Source of the DNA: Desulfosarcina cetonica JCM 12296
Lineage (GTDB): Bacteria > Desulfobacterota > Desulfobacteria > Desulfobacterales > Desulfosarcinaceae
DNA: 45,886 nt
NCBI RefSeq assembly: GCF_001311845.1
Contig: NZ_BBCC01000031.1
Span: 1 to 45,886, forward strand
Direction: 5' to 3'
The position numbers and the translations under genes were made by a program. The first letter of the stretch is position 1. Each line of letters begins with the position of its first letter. Below are positions 1 through 9,825 of this stretch, in pieces. Under the pieces are notes generated by a model. It was given only the letters and a program-made list of their open reading frames with translations. It was not told the DNA's origin and made no database searches.

Positions 1-1055
1 CTGTTTCGCCGCCTGGGTCAGATGGCTGAACAGGGCCCCCATGACCAGGGTTGGCGGCAGGAAGGCGGCCAAGGCCACGCCGGCCTCGGCCCAACGGATA
101 CCCATGCGGCCCAGGGCGGTATAAACAGCGGTGCTCTGCCAAAGCGACCCCATGCCGGTAATACAGGTCAGGGCCTGGGCCACCAGCAGGCCGCCAAGGG
201 TTGCTGTGAAGCGACGCCTGGAGAGAAAAAACTGGTAGCCGACCGCGCCGGCGGCGGTGCCGAAAAGATAGATCGATAAGAGGATGGCATAGCTGAATAC
301 CGTGTTTTCCAGCACCTGGCTGAGGACGCGCACGGTGAGGACTTCGTAGCCGATGCCCAGCAGGCCGGTGAGAAACAGGGTAAGCAGAAGCCGTCTGGCC
401 GGGGCGCTTTCAAACGGCCGTCGGGATACGACCACCGGCGCTTTGGCCGGCATCTTTATTGAGAGCCCGAAGACGCCCAGGGCGCAAGCCAGGTTGGCCA
501 GGGCCAGGAGGTACTGGGTATGGCTGAAACCCACGGCCGGCACGATCCAGAAGGTTGCCGCCAGGGTCCCGGCCACGGCCCCCAGCGTATTGGCGCCGTA
601 CAATCCACCGATATTCCGATCCGACCGGTTGATGCGCGTGGCGATGGCGACCATGGCCGGCAGGGTCGCCCCCATGGCCAGGGTGGCCGGCAGTAAAAGG
701 ATCAGGGGCAGCAGAAAGGTGACGCCCCATTGCAAAGCCGGTGGCGGGGAGACGCCCATCAGACGGGCGCCCAGGGCAGCGACCCAGGGGATCAGATGAA
801 CGAGCATTAGGGCCCAGGCCCCGATGGCCAGTTCCAGCAAGGCATAGCCGCGGCGGGGATCCCGGCGGGTGCACAACGGGGCTTCCAGCAGCCGGGCGCC
901 GATGGCGGTGCCGATGAAAAAGGCGGCGATAACGGCCAGCACCGAGATCATCTCTGCCCCAGGCCGGCCGAGAGGGCACGGACCCAGACCATTTCGTAAC
1001 CCAGGCCGGCGAAACCCGAAAGCACCATCAACAGATAGGGCAGTGCGTTAAGCAT
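1..1055 (-). CDS. Fused MFS/spermidine-synthase family membrane protein, N-terminal part (runs off window; frameshift)
   Basis: About 350 residues are visible, reading from an ATG at 1055 to the window edge with no stop, so the C-terminal part is missing. The protein is strongly hydrophobic. It carries the family's repeated signature twice, GLGYEMVWVRALS near the N-terminus and GIGYEVLTVRVLS about 230 residues later, with PATLAMGATLPA and GGLYGANTLGAVAG between them. These are typical of the membrane half of fused MFS/spermidine-synthase-like proteins; the aminopropyltransferase-like domain would lie outside the window. The frame breaks near 957-960: one extra G in the GGGG run restores GLGAEMISV. 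It follows the terminator of the DUF3604 gene. No convincing ribosome site was seen. The substrate cannot be told from this part. Confidence 0.7.
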
Positions 1056-1080
1056 GGTTTTACTCGCGAAGTGAACGGGA

Positions 1081-1109
1081 AAAGGGGAGATGCAATCATC
1101 TCCCCCTTT
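1081..1109 (-). terminator. Rho-independent terminator of the DUF3604 gene
   Basis: An inverted repeat pairs GGGGAGATG with CATCTCCCC around a 4-base loop. On the minus strand it is followed by TTTT, and it lies 44 bases past the DUF3604 stop. The plus-strand side is also T-rich (TTTCTTATTTT), so it may work in both directions. It separates the DUF3604 transcript from the membrane-protein gene. Confidence 0.75.
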
Positions 1110-1152
1110 CTTATTTTAGATTGGACGGATCGAATAACGTCCGATCGGTGGC

Positions 1153-2834
1153 TTAATCCAGATAGACGAAAATGGGGTTGGAGTAGAACCACAGATCGGC
1201 CCAGGCTTCGGCGGCGCCGTCCAGGCCAAGATTGTCGGCCTCGGTGTCCAGCAGCGGATTGCCATCGGCGTCGAGTTCATTCGCGGTGCCGGCGGCCAGG
1301 TTGCTGCCCCGCAGGCGGAAGTAGGTGTCACTCTCCAGATGGTTGATGCGGTAGGTGATCACGTTATACCCTTCACGGTCCGTTTTCCAGTCCTTGGATG
1401 TGAAGGTGGCGATGACCTGGGTGGTGGCGTTGGTCGCGTTGGTATAATCCGCACTGTCGGGATCGATCTTGCCGGTGATTTTGCCGGCGATCAAATCGAT
1501 ATGATCAACCGCCACGGCATCCGTGTTATTGTTGGTCTCCGGGCTCTTGAACTTGATGGTGACCGTTACCGGTTGTTTTTGCCAGCCACGATCCTTGATA
1601 TGCATGTCTTCGCCCATGACCGCCTGGTTGTTGCGCTTGTCGGTGACGTTGAACGTCAGGGCGTTGATCAGGTCGCCGAATACGAAGTAGGCGTTTCCGG
1701 AGCGCAGGCCGTTGGCGATTTCGTTGCGCGAGTATTCGCCGTCACCATCGCTGTCAATGGCGTAAACGTAGGTTTTCTGGTACTCGCCGGGGTAGAAGTC
1801 ATCACCGCCGACGGAATGATGCCTGTGATAGTCTGAGTTGGCGTAGTTGAACCAGTGGCGGCCTTCACCCAAAAGGGCGTCCCAGAGTCCGCCGACGGTC
1901 GCCGAATAGTAGCCGACACCGCCATAGGTGCCGCCGCCGGAAGCCCCAGAGCCGAAACCACCGCGGTTGTGATTGGCTTGATGCCCGGGGGCGCCTTCAA
2001 AACCGAAACAGATATCCGGTGCCGCATTGTTGTAATCACGGAAGTTTTCGATGTCGTAGCCGCCGGTGCTCCAGGCACCATGGCGTTCGATGTGGGCGAA
2101 GATGATCCAGGCGTTGTCGATCAGACCGTTGTCATACTGTTCCTGCATCCAGCTGCAGGCCGCGATGCTGTCCGCATTGGTTTCGTTTTGTTTGGCCAGC
2201 ACGCCATAGGGGGTCCATTCTCCTTCCCTTGAGGTATCGTCGTCCGAATCATCGAACTGGAACTCAAAGGCGCTGATGGCCAACGGACCCGTGCTTTCGG
2301 AGACCACACCGACGCTGCAGTGCTCGTGGTCCGGAACGTTCCATTCGAGTCCCGAGAAGATTTGTCTGTCCGCGTAAGTGGCGCGGCTTTCCAGGATGTC
2401 GGGGTAAGCGAAGTCCCGTAGCTCTGCCAACGCCACATTTCCTGATGACCGCCGGAGTCCTCAAAATCTCCCAAAATCGGGTTTTTGGAGTAAACCGTCT
2501 CGTCGTCCCAGTAATTGCCGTTCCCGTCCCGGTTTCTCTCGCCGCCATGCTCGGAGTTGGCCCACCAGTCCAGACCGAATTCGTTGTTTTTTTCCATGAC
2601 GAAGTCAAAAGGGGTGGCCCCGTCGGTGTAATAGGTGTGCTGGTGGAAATCACCGGAGAGCCACTGCCCCTCGGGGGCATGATAACCGTGATGATGACCG
2701 GCAAAAAACGGCTGCGGGCCGGGATCGTGACCGGCCAGCGACGGCACCGCGCCGGCCAGGCAAAGCGAAGCGGACAACACCGTGCCCAGCACCATTTTCT
2801 TCATTTTCCTGCCACTTGACTGCTGCTTCTTCAT
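1153..2834 (-). CDS. Secreted PHP-like protein, DUF3604 family (frameshift near 2420)
   Basis: Repaired length is about 560 residues. The start at 2834 is preceded by AAGGAGC. The N-terminus is a signal peptide (KKMVLGTVLSASLCLAGAVPSLAG). The mature part opens with a PHP-type metal motif, GDFHQHTYYTDG, then NSEHGG, GLEWNVPDHEH and NSDYHRHHSVGGDDFYPGEYQKTYV, which supply the His/Asp/Glu ligands expected of the PHP/amidohydrolase-like fold. An EF-hand-like loop, DSDGDGEYSRNE, follows, suggesting calcium binding. The C-terminal part looks like a beta-rich domain. The frame breaks in CAGAGCTACGG; one extra C gives MWRWQSLRDFAYPDIL. PHP proteins are often phosphoesterases, but the DUF3604 reaction is not established. 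Four Pho-box-like repeats lie upstream, behind the pstS-kinase pair, so a role in phosphorus release outside the cytoplasm is inferred. Confidence 0.8.
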
Positions 2835-2944
2835 CGATTGCTCCTTGTGAAAAACGAATAGAATTGAACGAGATACCATCGTGCCTGAGCGCAAACCAAC
2901 GGGGGATGCGTGAAGCCGACGAACCATGGGGGGCACCTTAATGG

Positions 2945-2988
2945 CGGGGTGTTAAAATGGTGTTAGGGTTGGTTTAATGTTTGGTTAG
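2945..2988 (-). promoter_or_regulatory. Pho-box-like array of four 11-bp direct repeats
   Basis: Read on the minus strand, four 11-mers follow each other without gaps: CTAACCAAACA, TTAAACCAACC, CTAACACCATT, TTAACACCCCG. The shared core is (C/T)TAA(A/C)(A/C)C with a free 4-base tail. This is the 7+4 spacing bound by OmpR/PhoB-type regulators, and the core resembles the TTAACA repeats of Bacillus PhoP. The array ends 110 bases before the DUF3604 start and reads in the gene's direction. The regulator is inferred; the periodicity is seen directly. Confidence 0.6.
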
Positions 2989-3048
2989 AACCGATTGAAA
3001 GAAGGAATTGATGCTATTGATATCCCATCCGGTATGGGCATGAACTTG

Positions 3049-5624
3049 TTAGGCCTGGGCTCTAACCGCCTCACAGCAACCATCCAGAGCAAAGCGTACG
3101 GCCGCGGCAAGCTCGTTGCGCAGAATCGGTTTTTTGACAAAGGCCCGGATACCCAAAGAGAGCGCCTCCTCCTCGTCGATGGCTTGACTGAAGCCGGTGC
3201 AAATGACCACCGGCAGGTCCGGGCGGGTGGCCATGACCCGGCTGGCCAGTTCCTTGCCGGTCATGTTGGGCATGGTCTGGTCGGTGACCACCAGGTCGAA
3301 GTGTTGGGGATCCGTCCGGAAAACCTGCAGGGCTTCGAGGCTGCTGGTCCGACCGACGACCTGGTATCCCAACTGCAGCAGCAGTTCCGACGTCATGTCG
3401 ACCAGCATGGCCTCGTCGTCAACCAGGAGAATGCGCTCGTGCCCGCCGGGTATGGGCTGTTGCGCCGAAACCGCCACGACGGAAGGCTGGCCGGTACGGG
3501 GAAGATAGATCTCGAAGGTGCTGCCCACGCCGGGTTCGCTGTGGACATTGATGCTGCCGCCCAATGCCCGGACGATCCCATGAACCATGGACAGACCCAG
3601 GCCGGTGCCCTTGCCCTGGGGCTTGGTGGTGAAATAGGGGTCGAAGATGCATTCGCGCGTTTCCGGCGACATGCCGATGCCGTTGTCGGTGACCGTGATG
3701 ACCGCATAGGCACCCGGTTCCAGCTTGGCGACCGTTCCGGCGAGCGGAGCCGTCAAGTCGATATTGGTCAATCCGATTTTCAGGATCCCGCCCCTTTCCT
3801 GCATGGCGTGAGCGGCGTTGGTGCAAACATTCATGACGATCTGGTGGATCTGGGTCTGGTCGGCAACCACGATGCTGGGCTGTTTATGGATGTTGTCCCG
3901 GATCTCGATGGTCGACGGTAGGGTGGCCTGCAGCAGCTTCAACGCTTCCTTGATGCCGTAACGGATTTCGATGGGTTGCTGGTCTTTCTCTTTTTGCCGG
4001 CTGAAGGTGAGGATTTGGTTGATCAATGCCTTGGCCCGCTGGCCGGCACTGAAGATCTGGTCCAGGTTATGGTTCAGGCCGTTTTCCGGAGCGATTTTTA
4101 ACTTGCATAATTCGGTGTTTCCCAGAATGGCGGCCAGGATGTTGTTGAAGTCGTGGGCCACGCCGCCGGCCAAAGTGCCAATCGCCTGTATCTTCTGCGC
4201 CTGATAGAGCTGCGCCTCCATCCGCTTGGAAGTGGTCACGTCACGCATCAGGCACAACTCCGCGGGTTTGCCTTCCCAATCGATGGGCACCGAATGCATT
4301 TGCAGCCAGCAACGCTCGCCCCGTTTGGTGTGCGCCCGAACGGTCGGATAGGATGGCGGTGATTTCCGGTTAACGGGGTGCTGAACGCCCATCACGGCTT
4401 GCCGGTCTTCGGGATCGATCAGGGAAGAGAAAGGAATCTGTCGAAGATCGGCTTCCGCGTATCCGAAAACCCGTTGGCGCTCGGATTGGCGAAGGTAATC
4501 ATCTGCTTTTGAATGACCACGATGAGATCATGGGCGTTTTCCACCAGCAGCCGGTATTTCTCCTCGGAGCGTCGGCAGGCGTCGAACATTTCTCGCAACC
4601 GGCACTCGCTGTCGGCCTGGGCCTCCTCGGCCTTGTGCCGCCGCTTGAGTTCGGCCTTGAGGTCGGTGTTCCGGCGGGCCAGCTCGAAAGTCCGCGATCG
4701 GATGCGGTGTCGCAGGATGGTGACGTGCACGAAGGCGCCCAGAAGGCCGATGGCGGTAACCAGCAGCCCCAATTTGAGGTAGCCGAGGATGCGCAGCTCC
4801 GTCCGATTGTCAAAAAGGGCATTCAGGTGGCGGTGGTAGGCCGAGGTCGGATCGGCCTTCATGCGCCGCAGGTGGTAGTCGATGGGGTTGAGTAGTCGTT
4901 CCCGGAGCGCCGATCGGGCGGCGAAACGATAGTCGGTCGGCGGAAAGAGGATCGCCGTCTGGATGAGTTGGGAGTGCTTCAGTTGAACGGCACTATAAAG
5001 CCGGTCGACCACGGCGGCATCGATCCACCTTTTGTCGAGAGCCGCGAGCATCTCCCGGCCGGTTTTGAATTCGACCAACTGGATGTCGAGTCCCAGGCCG
5101 TCCAGCATTTTACGGGCGGTGACGCCCTGGGCATTTTGCTCCGGGATGCCGACGGTATGACGATTGAGATCCAGAATCGACTGAACCGAAATGGACGGGT
5201 GGGTATAAATTTGGGACCATGTGGAAAGCACACTCTCCTGGGAGATCACTTGCTGTCGCGGATTGCAAGGCAGGTTCGGCACGCCCGTGAGAAGATCGAC
5301 ACGACCGTCGGCCAAACGTGCCTGACCTTCCGTCAATGTTCCCGAGGTGTATTGGATGGACCAGTTCTCCTTTTCGGCGACGGCGTCGAGCACCAGATGC
5401 CAAACCTGGCTGCAATCGGGTGCCATCGACCGCGTGGCATCGAACACGCGTACAAGGGTTTGATTGTTGGCCGTCCCTTTGTCGGTGGCGAAAAGGACCA
5501 GCATGACGATGCCCAAAGCGGAAATCAGACGTCCGGCAAACCGCCATCCGTTCCGGCGGCGTTCGGACGGTCGATTCAGGGTGGGGCCGTATAGATGATG
5601 GACCGGATGGTTCGCTCGGCACAT
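3049..5624 (-). CDS. Hybrid sensor histidine kinase with periplasmic solute-binding domain (SBP-TM-PAS-HisKA-HATPase-REC; frameshift near 4478)
   Basis: Repaired length is about 858 residues if the first ATG is used; that start overlaps the pstS stop by 49 bases, so a later start is possible. Order: membrane anchor (LISALGIVMLVLFA), a type-II periplasmic-binding-like domain (residues about 55-280), a second membrane segment (KLGLLVTAIGLLGAFVHVTIL), a coiled region, PAS (KYRLLVENAHDLIVVI), HisKA with the phospho-acceptor in [11 protein letters not shown], HATPase (DNGIGM, GKGTGLGLSMV) and a C-terminal receiver (LLVDDEA, VVTDQTMPNMTG). In the break, GGGTTTTCGGATAC needs one more base to give ANGFSGYAEADLRQIPFSSL. 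It lies directly downstream of pstS and is probably cotranscribed. It is likely to sense a solute in the periplasm, perhaps through PstS. A partner regulator is not adjacent. Confidence 0.85.
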
Positions 5625-6630
5625 TGGATCGCCTCGTCGGGTAGGGGAGCGTAGGACAGTTCGGCAGCAAAGGGCTGCCCGTCATGGACAATGAACCGCA
5701 AAAAATCGACCAGCATATCGGATTTTGCATGCGTGCGTTGGCCGTAGGCCTGCTCTTGGTAGACCAGAATATAGGTGAAGGCGCTGATGGGGTATCCATC
5801 GGGCACGGCGGTATCGGATATCAGCATTCTGGCATCGTCGGGCAAGGGAATCTGGGCCGCCTGGGAGACCGTTTGCGGCGTCGGCTTAATATAGCGGCCG
5901 GACTGATTGCGGATCGCGGCCACCGCCAGGCCCTGGGCTTCGGCATAGTTCAGGGATACGTAACCGATGCTGCCGGGGATCCGGGCGACCATCGCGGCGA
6001 CCCCGGCATTTCCCGAGGTCCCCATTCCCACCGGCCAGTTCACGCGTTTGCCACGGCCCACGGACGTCCGCCACACCGGCTGGTTTTGGAAAGATAATCG
6101 GTCAGGATGTAGTTCGTCCCGCTGCTGTCCGCCCGATGCACCACGCGGATGGTCAGCTTTGCCGGTATCACCCCGCTATTGATGGCGCGGATGGGCTTGG
6201 CCGACCACCGGGTGATTCGCCCCATGAAGATATCGGCCAGAAGCGCCGGATCCAGATTCAGGGTCGGGTTGCCCGGCAAATGGGTGATGATGGCCACGGC
6301 GCCGATGCAGGTGGGAATGTGCAGCAGTGGTGAGGGCAGTTTGGCCAGTTCCCCGTCGGACAGATAAATATCCGATGCGCCGAAATCGACCTTTTTCTCC
6401 AGCAGCAGGCGGATACCCGCGCCGGAACCGACACCTCGATAATCGATACGGACACCGGTGCGCTTTTTATAGACCTCGATCAAACGCTGGTAAAACGGAC
6501 GGGGAAAAGTGGCCCCGGCGCCGCTGAGGATTTCCTGGGCGTCGGCGAGAGCCGTCCAGATCCAGACCCCGACCAGTCCCCATATGCCCACCAGGTAGCC
6601 GATAAAGATGCGACGAATCATATACCCCAT
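5576..6630 (-). CDS. pstS: PstS-type periplasmic phosphate-binding protein (frameshift near 6072)
   Basis: Repaired length is about 351 residues. The family signatures are clear: ILSGAGATFPRPFYQRLIEVY, GVRIDYRGVGSGAGIR, FGASDIYLSD, RADSSGTNYILTDYLSK, VNWPVGMGTSGNAGVAAMV and PGSIGYVSLNYA. The start at 6630 gives a normal export signal (IRRIFIGYLVGIWGLVGVW); an ATG at 6693 is also open. In the break, ACCAGCCGG needs one more C to give LSKTSPVWRTSVG. No pstC, pstA or pstB follows. The next gene is a sensor kinase with its own solute-binding domain, so this copy may serve sensing, or it may supply a transporter encoded elsewhere. Two Pho-box-like units lie just upstream. Confidence 0.85.
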
Positions 6631-6667
6631 TATCCGCTGATCATTCAGATGAGTGTCAATGTGGCCG

Positions 6668-6689
6668 ATAAATGTTAGAAATTGGCTAG
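6668..6689 (-). promoter_or_regulatory. Two Pho-box-like 11-bp units upstream of pstS
   Basis: The minus strand reads CTAGCCAATTT then CTAACATTTAT, two adjacent 11-mers with the same core and spacing as the four-unit arrays elsewhere in the window. They lie 38 bases before the pstS start used here. An ATG at 6693 would place them inside the coding region, which favours the start at 6630. Only two units are visible, so the call is weaker. Confidence 0.4.
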
Positions 6690-6859
6690 ACATTGAAAAA
6701 ATATGGGCATTCGAACAAAAATCTGATTTTGAAGGGATCGATCCTTCAAATTACCACCCCAGGCACTGGATGCGGAGATCCGCCATCCAGCGCCGGCTTG
6801 GTTTTGCCGAATTCCGGATGCTGGCCTGACCCTATTCGATTCGAAAGCGGAGTCTCTTC

Positions 6860-8671
6860 ATGGCAAAATCGACGGATGCATTCTGGACGTCCCTCCTGGA
6901 CCGGTTGGCGCTTGCTTTTCAACCTATCGTCAATATCCACAGCGGTGCCTGTCCCGGCTATGCCGTCAGCATCGAAAATACCGGTCAGGCCGATTCCGAA
7001 CCTCTGTCAGGCCTATTTGACCGCGCCCATGGGGAAGGACGCCTGGCCTTTTTCCAGGGATGGCTGCTGCGCAAGGCCATGGCGCAATTGGGCACCCTTT
7101 CCCGGGATTCCCGGGCTGTCCTTTTTTTTGACCTGGATGCGCGCCTCCTTGCCGATGAAAACGAGGATGTCGACGCGCTTACTGAGGTATTGACGCACGA
7201 CGGCATTCCGGCCTGTGTTAAAACCGGTGTGGTGATCGGTTTGCAACCGCCGATTGACAGCCTGCCGATGATTCCGCGATGGTTGCACCGCCTGCGGCAA
7301 GACGGCTTGCGGATTGCCGCGGGCGGATTCGGAGAAGGGGCTGCCGGACTGCGCCTGCTCTATGATTGGCGGCCGGAATACATCACGCTCGATCGTTTTT
7401 TCATCGACAGGCTCGACGGTGACGCGGAAAAGCGCATGCTCGCAACCTGTCTGGTCGCCGCGGCCCATCAACTGGGGAGCCTCGTGATTGCCGACGACGT
7501 GCGGCGGGAGGATGAATTCCATGAATGCCGGAAGCTCGGCTGCGATTTGGTGAAGGGCCTACTGATCCAGCCACCGGTGCGGGATACCACGCGCCTGGCG
7601 AACCAGTATGCCGTTGTCGCCCAATGGTGCGAATGTGACCGGCGGAAGGTCGGCCATTTGGAGACCTCCCTGCTCGAATCGGAGATCGAGGCGATCCCGC
7701 CGATACGTTATGATGCACCGATGACCGACATCCTGGACGCCTTCAAGAACCACATCACGCGTACCTTTTTCCCGGTGGTCGACGCCGCCGGCGAACCCCT
7801 GGGCATCATCCGCGAGTCGTCCATCAAGGCCTTCATCTACTCTCGATACGGGCGTTTCGTTTTGGAGAACCAGGCCCTAAAGAAAAATATCGATGAATTC
7901 ATCACCCGTGTGCCCCGGATGGATGTGCATATGCCCATCGACCATATCCTGGATCTTTTTTCGGGAAATGCCCCCCTGGAGGGGATTCTGGTCACGCGGG
8001 AGATGCGCTATGCCGGTTTCCTGAATGCCCAATCCATGCTGAAAATTCTCAACGAGAAGAAATTGGCCCTGGCCCGGGACCAGAACCCCCTTTCCAACCT
8101 GCCCGGGAACAACTGCATTTTTGCCTATATCTCCCAGGCCCTGCGCGATGTCTCGGACAACTATAGCTTGGTCTACTTCGACTTCGACAACTTCAAAGCT
8201 TATAACGACAAGTATGGCTTTCGCCAGGGGGACCGGGTGATCCTGCTTTTCGCCGAGATGCTGAAGGCCTTTGACCCGAGCCGCGACCGGTTCGTCGGAC
8301 ATGTGGGCGGCGATGATTTCTTCATGGGTGTCAAGGGTCGTCCCCCGGAAACGGTCATCAGCGACGTACGGACCATCGCCGGGGAATTCAAGACCAGTGT
8401 GGAAAGCTTTTATCCGAAAGAGGCGCTCGACAAAGGCTGCATCCAGGCGCGGGACCGTGACGGCCAACTGAAATGCTTCCCCTTGATGACGGTCAGCAGT
8501 GTCATCCTCAACCTTCCGAAAGATGTCCACCGGATTTACTCGCCGGAGGAGATCGGTGTGTTTATCGCCGGTATGAAGAAAAAGGCCAAACAATCGCCGG
8601 GCAGGCTCTCGGCGGCCAGCCTGGTGCACGTCGACTGGCAATCGCCGGAAGTGAACCCGCCGACCGATTGA
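6860..8671 (+). CDS. Degenerate EAL - CBS pair - GGDEF (GGDDF) signalling protein
   Basis: This gene is intact at 603 residues, with GGAG eight bases before the ATG. Residues 1-260 form an EAL fold, with FQPIVNIHSG, EYITLDRFFID and LGCDLVKGLLIQPP. The EAL motif itself reads AVSIE, the usual DDFG reads AGGFG, and AEGVE reads ADDVR, so the metal ligands are gone and phosphodiesterase activity is unlikely. Residues about 285-410 look like a CBS pair (APMTDILDAFKNHITRTFFPVVD). The C-terminal GGDEF domain has FDFDNFKAYNDKYGF and the signature GGDDF near residue 482. Whether GGDDF still makes cyclic di-GMP is unclear. It diverges from pstS, sharing a 230-base intergenic region. It may bind a nucleotide or c-di-GMP rather than degrade it. 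Confidence 0.85.
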   Translation: MAKSTDAFWTSLLDRLALAFQPIVNIHSGACPGYAVSIENTGQADSEPLSGLFDRAHGEGRLAFFQGWLLRKAMAQLGTLSRDSRAVLFFDLDARLLADENEDVDALTEVLTHDGIPACVKTGVVIGLQPPIDSLPMIPRWLHRLRQDGLRIAAGGFGEGAAGLRLLYDWRPEYITLDRFFIDRLDGDAEKRMLATCLVAAAHQLGSLVIADDVRREDEFHECRKLGCDLVKGLLIQPPVRDTTRLANQYAVVAQWCECDRRKVGHLETSLLESEIEAIPPIRYDAPMTDILDAFKNHITRTFFPVVDAAGEPLGIIRESSIKAFIYSRYGRFVLENQALKKNIDEFITRVPRMDVHMPIDHILDLFSGNAPLEGILVTREMRYAGFLNAQSMLKILNEKKLALARDQNPLSNLPGNNCIFAYISQALRDVSDNYSLVYFDFDNFKAYNDKYGFRQGDRVILLFAEMLKAFDPSRDRFVGHVGGDDFFMGVKGRPPETVISDVRTIAGEFKTSVESFYPKEALDKGCIQARDRDGQLKCFPLMTVSSVILNLPKDVHRIYSPEEIGVFIAGMKKKAKQSPGRLSAASLVHVDWQSPEVNPPTD

Positions 8672-8704
8672 GATTTTTGTATTCAGCGCCAGCGGCAACC
8701 GCGC

Positions 8705-9825
8705 CTATTCGATTCCGATCTCGTGCAGAACTGCGGCCATGGCCTCCAGCAGGCGATGCATGTCGCCGGCCTGCACATCGCCGATATTGCCGATGCGGAA
8801 GGTCTCGCATTGGGTCACCTTGCCCGGGTAGATCACGAAGCCTTTTTCCTTCAGCGCGGCGTAAAAGCGCTTGAAATCCCAGGTGGGGCGGTCCGGCGAA
8901 TGAAAGGCGGTGATGATGGGCGATTGCAGCGCCGCGGGCAGGAGGGGGGCGAATCCCAGATCCCGCATGCCGGCCACGAGGATGCGCTGGTTGTCGCCGT
9001 AGCGCTTGTGGCGCGCCGGGATGCCGCCCTCGACGGCGAGTTCTCCCAATGCCTGGGCAAAGGCCCGCACCACGTGGGTGGGAGAGGTGAACCGCCATTT
9101 GCCGGGGTGGGTCTCCATGGTCTGCCACTGGTCGAAAAGATCCAGGCTCAGGGAGCGCGCCTGACCGCGGGTGTGCTCCAAAATTTCTCTCCGGGCGATC
9201 ACGAAACCGAATCCCGGTACGCCCTGAATGCACTTGTTGGCGCTGCTGATCAGGTAGTCCACGCCCATCGACGCGACATCCAGGGGCACGCCGCCGAAAC
9301 TACTCATGGCGTCGAGGATGAAAATGCGCCTGTGGGCCTTGACGATGCGGGCGATCTCGGCTGCCGGGTTGAGCATGCCGGTGGTGGTTTCACAGTGCAC
9401 CACGGCCACGTGGTGATGGCGGGGTCGGCGGCAAGAACGGTATCCACACGCTGCGTATCCGGCGGAGCCAGTTCGCCGCTGTCGATCACCCGGTGGTCGA
9501 TGCCGCAACGCCGGGCGATGTCGACGATACGCCGGCCATAGGCCCCGTTGGCCAGAACCAGCAGTTTCCCCGTAGGCGGGATGGCCGTGGTCACGGTGGC
9601 CTCCACGCAAAAGGTGCCGCTGCCCTGCATCAAGACGGCGGTGTGGGTGTCAAGGGCGCCGGCCAGACTCACCAGGTCGTGGCGGACGCTTTGCACCAGC
9701 CGGTTGTAATCCGCGTCCCAGGTACACCAGTCGCGTAGCATGGCCGCCTTGACGGTCTTGGTGGTGCTCAAGGGGCCGGGGGTGAGCAGCAGGTAGGGGT
9801 TGTCGGGCAGTTGATCTGGGTTCAT
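8705..9825 (-). CDS. phnW: 2-aminoethylphosphonate-pyruvate transaminase (frameshift near 9412)
   Basis: Repaired length is about 373 residues, the normal size. PhnW moves the amino group of 2-aminoethylphosphonate to pyruvate, giving phosphonoacetaldehyde and alanine. Seen: the N-terminal [45 protein letters not shown], the PLP-aspartate region [10 protein letters not shown], and the Schiff-base lysine in [16 protein letters not shown]. The sequence ATCACCACGTGG needs one more C to give [13 protein letters not shown]. The start overlaps the stop of the preceding pbfA-like gene by 4 bases (ATGA). It is the last gene of the AEP operon and ends 34 bases from the convergent GGDEF gene; no terminator hairpin was recognised there. 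Confidence 0.92.

Noticed and set aside
5576..6630. A full Pst phosphate transporter locus
   Set aside because: Only pstS is present; no pstC, pstA, pstB or phoU-like gene occurs in the window.
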